This document shows positions 26,426 to 36,610 of a stretch of 64,000 nucleotides of DNA, piece by piece. How positions within the stretch are numbered: the stretch's first letter is position 1; every line of letters starts with the position of its first letter. Position numbers and translations under genes: made by a program. Origin of the DNA: an uncultured Bacillota bacterium (lineage in GTDB: Bacteria; Bacillota_I; Bacilli_A; RFN20; CAG-288); assembly GCA_949290645.1 (NCBI GenBank), contig CASESG010000002.1, positions 1 through 64,000 on the forward strand, written 5' to 3'. The notes beneath the pieces are model-generated. The model was not told where the DNA came from and made no database searches. It worked only from the letters and a program-made list of their open reading frames with translations.

Positions 26426-26533
26426 TGGAAAAGCCAGGCGTTTTGCACTATAATTCCTTTCGGAAAGACACCGAGTTGAAATGCGGTTTTTCCAAAGAGA
26501 GTCTCGGCATCGGGCAAAACCGATGCCCTTTTC
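26426..26533 (+). ncRNA. Candidate small RNA between tgt and gatB
   Basis: TGGAAA (26426), a 17-nt spacer and TATAAT (26449) form a promoter on the + strand. About 45 nt after the expected start (26461) comes an 8-bp perfect stem (26506-26513 with 26520-26527) followed by CTTTTCTTT. Both flanking genes are on the - strand, so no gene is served by this unit. The RNA would be about 70 nt. It matches no small RNA family I recognise. Confidence 0.45.
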
Positions 26534-26569
26534 TTTGACAAGATTTCCTTCGAAAGGAAAATCGCTTCC

Positions 26570-26595
26570 AAAAAGGAGCCGTCTTGGACGGCTCC
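26570..26595 (-). terminator. Terminator after gatB
   Basis: A perfect 9-bp GC-rich stem (26575-26583 with 26587-26595) with a three-base loop is followed by five T on the - strand, 6 nt after the gatB stop. It ends the gatCAB transcript. Confidence 0.9.
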
Positions 26596-26600
26596 CTTTC

Positions 26601-28046
26601 TCATTTGTCCTTCTCGCTTCCGCACTCGCCGATCTTTTCGAGGATCTTCTCCTTGGCCAGGGCGGGATTGATCTTGCCCTTGGAGATCTTCATCGCCTGT
26701 CCGACAAGGTAGCCCAAGGCCCTGTCCTTCCCTCTCTTCCAGTCGCTGATCGACTGGGCGTTCTGAGCCAGACACTGGGAAACGACCTTCTCGACCTCGT
26801 CCTGATCGGAGATCTGTTCCAGGCCCTTCTCCTCGACGAGCTGGAGCGGATCTTTGCCTTCCGTCATCATCGAAAGGAGGATCTCCTTCCCCTGGCGGGA
26901 GTTGATCTTTCCCTGGCTCAAAAGGTCGGAGAGCTCGACCAGCTGCTCCTTGCTGAAGGGAAGGTCCTTGAGCTTCTTCTCTTCCTTGTTGAGATAGCCC
27001 AGGACATCGACCATCAACAGGTTCCAAAGCGTGGTCGGGTTCTTCACCGCCAAGTCGAGGCAACCTTCGAAGAAGAGGACGAAGTCCTGATCCTTGAGCA
27101 ATTCCTCGATCTGGTATTCGTCCAGTCCCTTCTTGGCAAGCTCCTTGCGGTAGGCATCGGGAAGCTTGTTCATCGAATGGACGGCATCGTAGATGAAGTC
27201 CTCGTCCAGATCGATCGGGACGATGTTGGGTTCCCGGAAGTACTTGTAGTCGATCGCGTTTGTCTTCTTGCGCATCAGAACGGTCTTCTTCTGGGACTCG
27301 TCATAGCGCCTGGTCTCCTGCTCGACCTTTCCGCCGGCGTTGAGGATCTCGCTCTGGCGCTTGATCTCGTAGTCGACCGCCGCCTTGATGTTCTGGATGG
27401 TGTTGAGGTTCTTGCACTCGCACTTGGTTCCGAAGGCGGTCTCTCCCTTGGGACGCAGGGAGATGTTGATGTCGCAGCGCATCGAGCCGTTTTCCATTTT
27501 TCCGTCGCTGACCCCGAGATAGGTGACGATCTCGCGGATGGCCTCGACGTACTTCATCGCCTCCTCGCCCGAGCGCATGTCCGGAAGGGAGACGATCTCC
27601 AGAAGCGGAGTCCCGCAGCGGTTGAAGTTGAGCAAGGAGATGTCGTTGAGGTGGATCTGCTTGGCCGTGTCCTCCTCGAGGTGCGCCTGCTCGACGCCGA
27701 TCCTTCTCTCCTTCCCGCCGATGGTGAGGACGATCTCGCCCTTGGTTCCGATCGGGCGGAACTGCTGGGTGATCTGATAGCCCTTGGGAAGGTCGGGATA
27801 GAAGTAGTTCTTGCGGTCGAAATAGAGAGTGTGGTCAATCCTCATGTGCAAGGCCGTGCAGATCTTGATCGCATAGCTGACCGCTTCCTTGTTGACAATC
27901 GGCAGAGTTCCCGGAAAGGCCCAGTCGAAGAGGACCGTCTGGGAATTGGGCTCTTCTCCGAAGGTGCAGGGGGCTTGGGAGAAGATCTTCGACTTCGTCT
28001 TCAGCTCGACGTGGATCTCCACGCCGATGACCGGTTCGAATTCCAT
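26601..28046 (-). CDS. gatB: Asp/Glu-tRNA amidotransferase subunit B
   Basis: GatB binds misacylated Glu-tRNA-Gln or Asp-tRNA-Asn and activates the acyl group. The 481-residue chain begins FEPVIGVEIHVELKTKSKIFS, has MRCDINISLRP and REPNIVPI (usual form FPEPDLPP), and ends in the YqeY-like helical tail. It follows gatA after one base. Confidence 0.97.
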   Translation of the reverse strand: MEFEPVIGVEIHVELKTKSKIFSQAPCTFGEEPNSQTVLFDWAFPGTLPIVNKEAVSYAIKICTALHMRIDHTLYFDRKNYFYPDLPKGYQITQQFRPIGTKGEIVLTIGGKERRIGVEQAHLEEDTAKQIHLNDISLLNFNRCGTPLLEIVSLPDMRSGEEAMKYVEAIREIVTYLGVSDGKMENGSMRCDINISLRPKGETAFGTKCECKNLNTIQNIKAAVDYEIKRQSEILNAGGKVEQETRRYDESQKKTVLMRKKTNAIDYKYFREPNIVPIDLDEDFIYDAVHSMNKLPDAYRKELAKKGLDEYQIEELLKDQDFVLFFEGCLDLAVKNPTTLWNLLMVDVLGYLNKEEKKLKDLPFSKEQLVELSDLLSQGKINSRQGKEILLSMMTEGKDPLQLVEEKGLEQISDQDEVEKVVSQCLAQNAQSISDWKRGKDRALGYLVGQAMKISKGKINPALAKEKILEKIGECGSEKDK

Positions 28047-28047
28047 C

Positions 28048-29508
28048 TCACTTCACCTCCTTGGCGATGATGTCCTTCCTCTTGACAATCGATTCGATTT
28101 CGTTTCCCATGGAGAGGACATAACCATCTTCGAAAATCCGTCCCGTGATGCTGATTCCAAACGGAAGCCCGTCTTCCACTCCAAGAGGCAGAGTAAGAGA
28201 AGGATATCCGCCGAAGTTTCCGATCGTCAGGATGTTGTCCAGGAAATCGGGCTTGGTCGACCAGGCCGTCGAGAGCTCACCGATCTTCTTGGGCTTGTCG
28301 TAGCTCGCCGGAAGGACGAGGTAGTCGATGCTGTCGAAGAACTTGTTCATCTCGTCGACGATCAGGCGCCTGGCCCTCTGGGCGCGGTTGAACATCTCGG
28401 ACTGGTTGGCGCTCAACAGGGAGAAGCCTCCGATGACAAAGCGTCTCTTGATCATGTCCGAAAAGCCGTCCGTCCTCGCCCTTGTCATGTATTCCTCATA
28501 GGTCTTGCACTCGCCCTTGGCCTTGGGCCCGAAGCGGATGCCGTCGAGGTTGGCGTTGTTGGAGGTGCTCTCGGCGCAGGAGAGGATCATGTAGGTCGGA
28601 TAGAGGGCATCCAGAAGAGCTTCCGGATAGTCGTATTGGATCACTTCGTATCCCTTCTCGGAAAGGGAGTGGAGCAAGTCGAGATAGGCCTCCTTGATGG
28701 TCTCGTCCTTCATCGCCTCCAAGACGCTCTTGAAGTAGCCGACCCTCTTGAGGGTGCGGTGCTCCAGGACATAGTTCTGATAGCGCTCCTTCTTTCGATA
28801 GGAGGAGGACATGTCCATCGTGTCATGGCCGGCGAGGGCGGAGAGGACATAGGCCGCATCCTTGACGTTCCGGGTGAAGAAGCCGACCGCGTCAAGGGAG
28901 GTGGCGAAGGGGAAAAGGCCGAAGCGGGAAATCCTGCCCCAGGTGGCCTTGTAGCCGACCGTCTGGGAATAGCTCGCCGGCTTGCGGACGGAATCGCCCG
29001 TGTCGGAGCCAAGGGCCAGAGGAGCGATGCCCTGGCTGACGGCGGCCGCGCTTCCGCAGGAAGATCCGCCGACGATGCGCGTCTTGTCATAGGGATTTGT
29101 CGTCACGCCCTTGTGCCCGGTCGTTCCGGTTCCGCCCATGGCGAGCTCGTCCATCGTCGTCTTGGCGACGAGGATCATCCCCGCGCGCTTGAGACGGCTG
29201 ACGGCCGTCGCATCGTAAAGGGGGACATAGCCTTCCAGGATCTTGGAAGAGCCAGTCGTCTCGACGCCCCTGGTCGAGAAGTTGTCCTTGGCCAGGAAGG
29301 GAATGCCCTTGAGGTATTCCTCCTCCTTGACGGAGGTGATCTTCTTGGCCTCTTCCCGGGCCTTGTCGAAGCAAGTCGCCTCGAAGGAGTTGCAACGGTC
29401 CTTGCCGATGGCCTGGATGCAGTCTTCCACAAGTTCCGAGGCGGTCACCTTCCCCTTCACGAGCAGGTCGTGGAGGGAAGAAATCGATTTATTCATCCAC
29501 TTGGTCAT
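28048..29508 (-). CDS. gatA: Asp/Glu-tRNA amidotransferase subunit A
   Basis: GatA is the amidase that frees ammonia from glutamine. The 486-residue chain has the amidase triad contexts: FLAKDNFST (Lys), TNPYDKTRIVGGSSCGSAAAV (catalytic Ser loops) and GSDTGDSVRKPASY. The start overlaps gatC by 20 nt. Confidence 0.97.
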   Translation of the reverse strand: MTKWMNKSISSLHDLLVKGKVTASELVEDCIQAIGKDRCNSFEATCFDKAREEAKKITSVKEEEYLKGIPFLAKDNFSTRGVETTGSSKILEGYVPLYDATAVSRLKRAGMILVAKTTMDELAMGGTGTTGHKGVTTNPYDKTRIVGGSSCGSAAAVSQGIAPLALGSDTGDSVRKPASYSQTVGYKATWGRISRFGLFPFATSLDAVGFFTRNVKDAAYVLSALAGHDTMDMSSSYRKKERYQNYVLEHRTLKRVGYFKSVLEAMKDETIKEAYLDLLHSLSEKGYEVIQYDYPEALLDALYPTYMILSCAESTSNNANLDGIRFGPKAKGECKTYEEYMTRARTDGFSDMIKRRFVIGGFSLLSANQSEMFNRAQRARRLIVDEMNKFFDSIDYLVLPASYDKPKKIGELSTAWSTKPDFLDNILTIGNFGGYPSLTLPLGVEDGLPFGISITGRIFEDGYVLSMGNEIESIVKRKDIIAKEVK

Positions 29509-29809
29509 TTTTGTTACCTACGACTTTCGGGAGCTTGACCTGGTTTCCCAGGCGGGTCGGGGAGTTCTTGATGGCCTCCTTGCTGGGCAAGGGGCGAACG
29601 GGCTTGTCTTCCCTCAGGATCTTCTGGTGTTCCCGATAGGGGAAGGTCATCGGCTCGGCCTCATCGACGCCGGGGATGCTCTTGAGGAAGTCGATCTGCG
29701 CCATGACGGTCGAGAAATCCTCCAGGATGAGTTCCCTCTGTCCTGGCGCGAGCTCGAACATCAGGTTCTTGGCACATTCGTCGATAATCTCCTTGGTGAC
29801 TTTGATCAT
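29489..29809 (-). CDS. gatC: Asp/Glu-tRNA amidotransferase subunit C
   Basis: GatC is the small tether that wraps GatA and GatB. The 106-residue chain begins KVTKEIIDECAKNLMFEL and carries the DEAEPMTFP motif. I start at 29809 because GGAGAGGAG lies 6 nt upstream. TATAAT at 29848-29843 gives it its own promoter at the end of ligA. Confidence 0.93.
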   Translation of the reverse strand: MIKVTKEIIDECAKNLMFELAPGQRELILEDFSTVMAQIDFLKSIPGVDEAEPMTFPYREHQKILREDKPVRPLPSKEAIKNSPTRLGNQVKLPKVVGNKNDQVDE

Positions 29810-29860
29810 AGATTCTCCTCTCCATGCAAAACGGCGACAAAGATTATATAACAACAAACG

Positions 29861-31885
<2,025 letters not shown>

Positions 31886-34189
31886 TCATTCCTCCTTCAG
31901 CTTGTGGAAGGCCTTGAAGCCGATGGCCAATTTCTTCTTCCCGAACGGCTCCGGGAAGAGGACATCGATCTTGTTTCCTTCGACAGCAAGGACATTTCCG
32001 ACACCAAACGTCGTATGAACAACTTTGTCTCCGACTTGATACTTCTCGTTTTCGTTGCTCTTGTTCGAATGCGCCAATCCCATCTTGCTCATGAAAGTGG
32101 GCGCAAAAGGATTCGAGGAAGGACGGCGTGTTCCTTGATGGGCTTGATAGTCGGGAAGAGTCGGTTTCATCTCGCTGACCACCCCAGCTTCCTTGAGGAA
32201 GCGAGAGGGCCTATACGATCCTCCGTGGATGAAGTCGTTGCCGCCGAAGGAGGAGAGATAGAGCCTCCTCTGGGCTCTTGTCATGCAGACATAGGCCAGA
32301 CGCCTCTCTTCCTCGATGGCCTCGGGAGCAAGGCTGGAGACGGCGTGGCTGGTCGGGAAGATGTTCTCGTTGAGTCCCGTCACGAAGACGAAGGGGAACT
32401 CCAGACCCTTGGAGACGTGTCCGGTCATCAGGGAGACCTGGTTTCCGTCCTCCATCGTGTCCTGGTCGGACTGGAGAGCGACTTCGATGAGGAAGTCTTC
32501 CAGATCCGGCTTCTGGGGCTTTCCGTCCTCGCCGAGGTATTCGCTGGAGAAGAACTGCTGCAGGGTGTGGAGAAGTTCCTGGACGTTCTCCTCGTTTCCG
32601 TTTCCTGTGCTTCCGACATACGACCCCCGGTCGGTCTCTTCCCGGTCGAGCCTCCGGACATAGGCGAGAAATCCCGTCTCTTCCAGATAGCTGGCGATGG
32701 CGCTGAATAGCTCGTCGTTGTCCGTGGCGTTCTCTCTCTTCTTCTGGAACCGATCATAGGCGTCGAAGAAATCCTTCAGGGCCAGCCGGGAGGAAGACTT
32801 GATCTTCAGCTTGTCCTGGTCGAGGCGGAAGACTTCCAGAAGGTTGTTCCTCTTCTCCTTCGCCATCCAATCCTTGGCCTTGGCAAGAGTCACCTCGCCG
32901 ATACCCTTGGTGGGGGCCTGGAGGATCCTCAGGAAGGAATAGTCGTCCGGATTGACGGCAAGGCGCAGGTAGGCCAGGGCATCCTTGATGACCTTGCGCT
33001 CGAAGAACTTCATGCCTCCGTAGATGCGATAGGGAATCTGATAGAGAGCCAATTGCCTCTCCAGGACGTTGGAGAGGTAGTTCGAGCGGTAGATGACGGC
33101 GATGTCCGAGAACTTGGCCTTTCCGCCCTGAACGAGCTGATAGATGGTCTTGCTGACTTCCCTCGCCTCGCTGGCGTTGTCGAAATAATCGTGGTACTCG
33201 ACCTTCTCGCCCTTGACGTGGTTGGCCGCGAGAAGGTCCTTGTCGATCCGGTCGTGATTCTTCTTGATCAGGCAGTTCGCCCGGTCGAGGATGTTCTGGG
33301 TCGAGCGATAGTTCTCGTCCAACACCACCGTCTCCAGATCCGGGAAATCCTTCTGCAGGGAGTTCTTGATGATCTCGTTCTTGGCCCCGCGCCAGGTGTA
33401 GATGGTCTGGTCGGGATCGCCGACCACGGTCAGGGCGGTCTCCTCCCCCATGAAGAGGAGAAGGAGGCGATACTGGATGGCGTTGGTGTCCTGGAACTCG
33501 TCGACCAGGATGTCGTCGAACTTCCTCTTCCAGTAGGAACGGATTTCCGGATTCTCCTCCATCAGCTTCACCGTCAGGATCAACAGGTCATCGAAATCCA
33601 GGAGGTTCTGGTTCCTCAGCTGATCCTGGTACTGGGAATAGACCTTTTCCAGGTCGGCGAAGGTGAAGACGCTCCCCAGAGGCACATCCTTGGGAGAAAG
33701 TTCCTCGGGATAGCGTCCTTCCGTCTTGATGTGGTCGATCGTGGAGACGATCGAGCGACAGAAGTCCTTGTTGTCCTTCTTGCCCATCCCCGTGAAGATC
33801 TCCTTGTAGAGACGGTTGCGATCCTCGTCGTCGATGATGTTGAAATTGCGGTTGTAGATGCCCAGGGAGTCGATCTCCTTCTTCAGGAATCGATAGCAGA
33901 AGCCGTGGAAGGTCGAGATGAGGGGAAAGCCCTCGAAGGCGAAGTGATTCTCGTCCAGGATCTGCTGCACCCTCTCCCTCATCTCCCGTGCGACCTTGTT
34001 GGTGAAAGTGATGCAGACGATGCGATTGGGGGCGATGCCCTTCATCAGCAGATAGGCAACGCGATAGGTCAGAGTCCTCGTCTTTCCGGTTCCCGCGCCG
34101 GCGATGATCCTGAGGTGCTTGCTGTCACTTGTCGCAGCCTTTCCCTGGCTGCTGTTCAGTTTCGATAAGATGTCCATGAGAAAGTCCAT
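31886..34189 (-). CDS. pcrA: ATP-dependent helicase PcrA (UvrD family)
   Basis: This 3'-5' superfamily 1 helicase acts in repair and rolling-circle replication. The 767-residue chain has Walker A AGAGTGKTRTL, motif II VDEFQDTN, motif III VGDPDQTIYTWRGA, motif IV ENYRS, motif V VSLMTGHVSKGLEF and motif VI RRLAYVCMTRAQRRL. The end carries the short Tudor-like region GDKVVHTTFGVGNV. TATAAT at 34209-34204 leaves only about 7 nt of leader, and no ribosome site is seen. An in-frame ATG at 34177 is an alternative start. Confidence 0.97.
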   Translation of the reverse strand: MDFLMDILSKLNSSQGKAATSDSKHLRIIAGAGTGKTRTLTYRVAYLLMKGIAPNRIVCITFTNKVAREMRERVQQILDENHFAFEGFPLISTFHGFCYRFLKKEIDSLGIYNRNFNIIDDEDRNRLYKEIFTGMGKKDNKDFCRSIVSTIDHIKTEGRYPEELSPKDVPLGSVFTFADLEKVYSQYQDQLRNQNLLDFDDLLILTVKLMEENPEIRSYWKRKFDDILVDEFQDTNAIQYRLLLLFMGEETALTVVGDPDQTIYTWRGAKNEIIKNSLQKDFPDLETVVLDENYRSTQNILDRANCLIKKNHDRIDKDLLAANHVKGEKVEYHDYFDNASEAREVSKTIYQLVQGGKAKFSDIAVIYRSNYLSNVLERQLALYQIPYRIYGGMKFFERKVIKDALAYLRLAVNPDDYSFLRILQAPTKGIGEVTLAKAKDWMAKEKRNNLLEVFRLDQDKLKIKSSSRLALKDFFDAYDRFQKKRENATDNDELFSAIASYLEETGFLAYVRRLDREETDRGSYVGSTGNGNEENVQELLHTLQQFFSSEYLGEDGKPQKPDLEDFLIEVALQSDQDTMEDGNQVSLMTGHVSKGLEFPFVFVTGLNENIFPTSHAVSSLAPEAIEEERRLAYVCMTRAQRRLYLSSFGGNDFIHGGSYRPSRFLKEAGVVSEMKPTLPDYQAHQGTRRPSSNPFAPTFMSKMGLAHSNKSNENEKYQVGDKVVHTTFGVGNVLAVEGNKIDVLFPEPFGKKKLAIGFKAFHKLKEE

Positions 34190-34209
34190 TTCATTACTCG
34201 GAAATTATA

Positions 34210-34849
34210 CCAAAAAGAGAGAGGACAGAAGAGCAGGAAAAGAGCGGAAAATCTCCAACTTATGGAAGAAGGGAAAAGGCCTTTATGGACGAACGAAAGA
34301 AGATCACGAACAGAAGAGAGACCTCCATCAAAAGGGAATCACAAAAAGAGAATCCGGAAAATTTGTTTTCCTCTCATTCCCTGTCCCAAGATTCCGGAAG
34401 GACAAGAAAAGGAACAAAGAACGTTCTTCTTGAGAAGTACTTTCTATCCAGCCTCAAGGAGGTCCGTTGTCAAAATCCCCTGTTGCCAATGCCTTGTTTT
34501 TCCTCTCGAAAAAGAAATACCGAAAAGACGATTAGAGAGGAAGGAAGCACATGAAAACGTGAATAACGATTTCTCGTGCGATAAGATCAAGGTGGTTGGA
34601 TACTAGGCTTTCGGCAATGGAAAAAGCCACACAACATGGCAGAAGAGGAAAACGATGATGGTGGATGCCTTCAACCTGGAGGAATCCTGTGAGCAAAAGG
34701 AAAAGGGGATCCGAAAGGATCCCCAAGAACGAAATCGCCGGAAGGCAGTGCGACATTGCCGCATCACTCTCACCCACCCGATGGGATTTCATTGTCGCTG
34801 ATTCATTTTGGTTGTTCAAAATGGGAGTGAAATCACGAAATTGGAGAAA
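34210..34849. other. Gene-poor stretch with no supported coding sequence
   Basis: About 640 bp after the pcrA promoter hold only short frames with no family resemblance or ribosome sites. One perfect 8-bp hairpin with a GAAA loop is at 34705-34724. The base composition is more A-rich than the flanking genes. Given the recombinase remnant to the right, this is probably decayed DNA from an integrated element. Confidence 0.5.
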
Positions 34850-35201
34850 ATTGAGTCGGTCGTCAAGCTGACCCGTAACGACGTCAGAAAACCCAATTCG
34901 AAGTTCCACTCCATGCCGTGATCGGAAGAAGGGAAGGAAGGCTCCGATATCGGAGAGCACCGTGAACAGGGAGCTCCGACGGCTCTCGAGGCTGTCTGGG
35001 ATCCGTTTCACGTCGCATTCCTTCCGGCACGGGGAAGCGACGCTCCTTGCCCAGGAGGGACTCCCGGCAGAGGAGATCGGTCGCTATCTCGGCCATTCCT
35101 CGGCGGAGGTCACGAGGGCCCATTACATCCACGAGACGGAAAGGGAGAGGGAGGAGATTGCCTCCCTTCTGGATGAGCGTTTCGGCAAGGAGTTCCTGTG
35201 A
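34850..35201 (+). pseudogene. Tyrosine recombinase (integrase) C-terminal remnant
   Basis: The + strand frame ending at 35201 reads as an integrase tail: PISESTVNRELRRLS, then HSFRHGEATLLAQ with the catalytic H-x-x-R box, IGRYLGHSS with the second His, and THAHY-like TRAHYIHE with the tyrosine. Open frame with a GTG at 34962 covers the last 79 residues, but resemblance continues upstream, apparently in more than one frame (KLTRNDV near 34860). The N-terminal half is gone. It points away from, and lies 76 nt from, the 3' end of tRNA-Gln, the usual position for an element integrated in a tRNA gene. Confidence 0.75.
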
Positions 35202-35242
35202 AGGGCTGTATCAAATCTGTATCACGGAAGGCTACGAGAATG

Positions 35243-35264
35243 AAAAAAGCCCGAGAAATCGGGC
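35243..35264 (-). terminator. Terminator of tRNA-Gln
   Basis: A 6-bp stem (35249-35254 with 35259-35264) with a GAAA loop on the + strand is followed on the - strand by six T. It lies 14 nt past the tRNA, the same design as at tRNA-Ala. Confidence 0.85.
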
Positions 35265-35277
35265 ATATTTTTTAAGA

Positions 35278-35352
35278 TGGCTGGGATACTTGGATTCGAA
35301 CCAAGGCATCGCAGTTTCAGAGACTGCTGTCTTACCGCTTGACTATATCCCA
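35278..35352 (-). tRNA. tRNA-Gln (anticodon CTG)
   Basis: A 75-nt cloverleaf with an encoded CCA. The acceptor TGGGATA pairs with TATCCCA, with the U1-A72 pair typical of tRNA-Gln. The anticodon loop CTCTGAA gives CTG for codon CAG, and the T arm is intact. It lies 44 nt downstream of rlmH on the same strand and may share its transcript. Its 3' half may have served as an attachment site for the lost element on its right flank in transcript direction. Confidence 0.95.
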
Positions 35353-35396
35353 ATAGCAATAGAGAAGTATAACGACAGAAAAGAACTTTGTCAACT

Positions 35397-35855
35397 TTAC
35401 TTGTCGTATTTCTCTCCTGCATTGATCTTGCAAGAGCGATAGACCTGCTCCAGGACAAGAAGAAGAGCCATGTAATGGGTGAAGGTCAGCTTGGAGAGGG
35501 AGAAGGAAAAATCGGCTCTCCTGCGCAGGGAATCGTCAATCCCCGTCGAGGAGCCGAAGGCGAAGACGAAGGTCGACTTGCGCTGGGCCAGATTGGAGAG
35601 CTCCTTGGCCAAGGTGGCGCTGTCGGCCTCGGGGGCGTGGATGTCGACAAGGATCAGGGCGTCTTTCTCCTTGAGAAGGCGGAGCTGGGTCTCGCTCTCC
35701 TTCTTCAGGGCCCTTTCCGGAAGAACGTCATTCTCCTCCGGAAGGAATTCCAGGGAGCATCTTGCGAAGCGGGAGAGCCTCTTGAGATATTCGTCATAGC
35801 CAGCCTTGAGGAAGGGCTCGCGGTTCTTTCCTGGGATGCGGAAGACGAAGTTCAT
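35397..35855 (-). CDS. rlmH: 23S rRNA (pseudouridine1915-N3)-methyltransferase RlmH
   Basis: RlmH is a small SPOUT enzyme that methylates pseudouridine 1915 of 23S rRNA. The 152-residue chain has ALILVDIHAPEADS, FVFAFGSSTGI (knot, usual FxIGGxxG) and the end block LSKLTFTHYMALLLVLEQVYR. It ends NAGEKYDK where the family usually has a His near the end. The start at 35855 has GGAGG upstream and overlaps the walJ stop by 4 nt. Confidence 0.93.
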   Translation of the reverse strand: MNFVFRIPGKNREPFLKAGYDEYLKRLSRFARCSLEFLPEENDVLPERALKKESETQLRLLKEKDALILVDIHAPEADSATLAKELSNLAQRKSTFVFAFGSSTGIDDSLRRRADFSFSLSKLTFTHYMALLLVLEQVYRSCKINAGEKYDK

Positions 35856-36610
35856 TCCCTCCCTCCTTTTGTCTCCTCCCGGGCCGAGGAACACTTGAAG
35901 AGGACATCCGGAAGATAGCCCAATTGCCCTATGATGGTCTTCTGGACCGTCTCCAGGGCGATTTCCTTCTTATTGCATTCCTCCGACAGGTGAAGAAGGA
36001 CACATTCCTTGGTGTGTTCTCCGATGAACAGGGAGAAGTAGCAACCGCAATCGGTATTGTTGAGATGTCCTTTGTCGGAAATGATGCGCCGGATGAGATA
36101 ATCCGGCCTTTTCGACTCATAGAGCATCTTGGAATCGTGGTTGCTCTCCAGAAGCAGATAGTCCGCATCCTTGAGATAGGGAAAGAGCTTTTCCGGAATG
36201 AAGCCCGTATCGGTGACATAGGCGAGCTTCTCCTTCCCGTCATCGGCAAGGAAGGCCATCGTGTTGGGAAAATCATGGCTCACCGGAAGGACGGTGACCA
36301 CGAAAGGATCGAGGAAGAGCTTCTGAAAGGGAGCAAGGACATGCTCCTTAGGAAGCTCTTTGTCCTTGGAGAGCTTGCCATAGGGAGCATAGACCTTTTC
36401 CAAGGGTGCGGAAAGGATGTCCGAGGCATGGTCTTCGTGTCCGTGCGTCAAGAGGAAGGCCTCGACATCCAAGAAGCCAAGGCCATAGGAAGAAAGGGCC
36501 TTCTCCACCCTTCTCCGGCTGATTCCGAAATCCAGAAGCAAGGCCTTGCCATGAGAGAGGACAAGAGTCGCATTCCCCTTGCTTCCGGAAGAGATGACGT
36601 CGAAGTACAT
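35852..36610 (-). CDS. walJ: WalJ/YycJ-type metallo-beta-lactamase-fold exonuclease
   Basis: This 252-residue protein has ISSGSKGNATLV at the start and the metal motif LLTHGHEDHASD, then VSHDFPNTMAF and LLLESNHDS. WalJ proteins are thought to act as DNA exonucleases in mismatch repair; the gene is often found with walRK. No walRK genes are here. Its start shares a base with the dnaB stop. Confidence 0.9.
   Translation of the reverse strand: MYFDVISSGSKGNATLVLSHGKALLLDFGISRRRVEKALSSYGLGFLDVEAFLLTHGHEDHASDILSAPLEKVYAPYGKLSKDKELPKEHVLAPFQKLFLDPFVVTVLPVSHDFPNTMAFLADDGKEKLAYVTDTGFIPEKLFPYLKDADYLLLESNHDSKMLYESKRPDYLIRRIISDKGHLNNTDCGCYFSLFIGEHTKECVLLHLSEECNKKEIALETVQKTIIGQLGYLPDVLFKCSSAREETKGGRE

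Noticed and set aside
34705-34724. Perfect 8-bp hairpin with a GAAA loop as a terminator
   Set aside because: The stem is good but only a broken T tract follows on the - strand and no gene leads into it; kept only as a note in the gene-poor stretch.
34532-35011. A 159-residue - strand frame in the gene-poor stretch
   Set aside because: No ribosome site or recognisable sequence, and it runs into the integrase remnant on the other strand.
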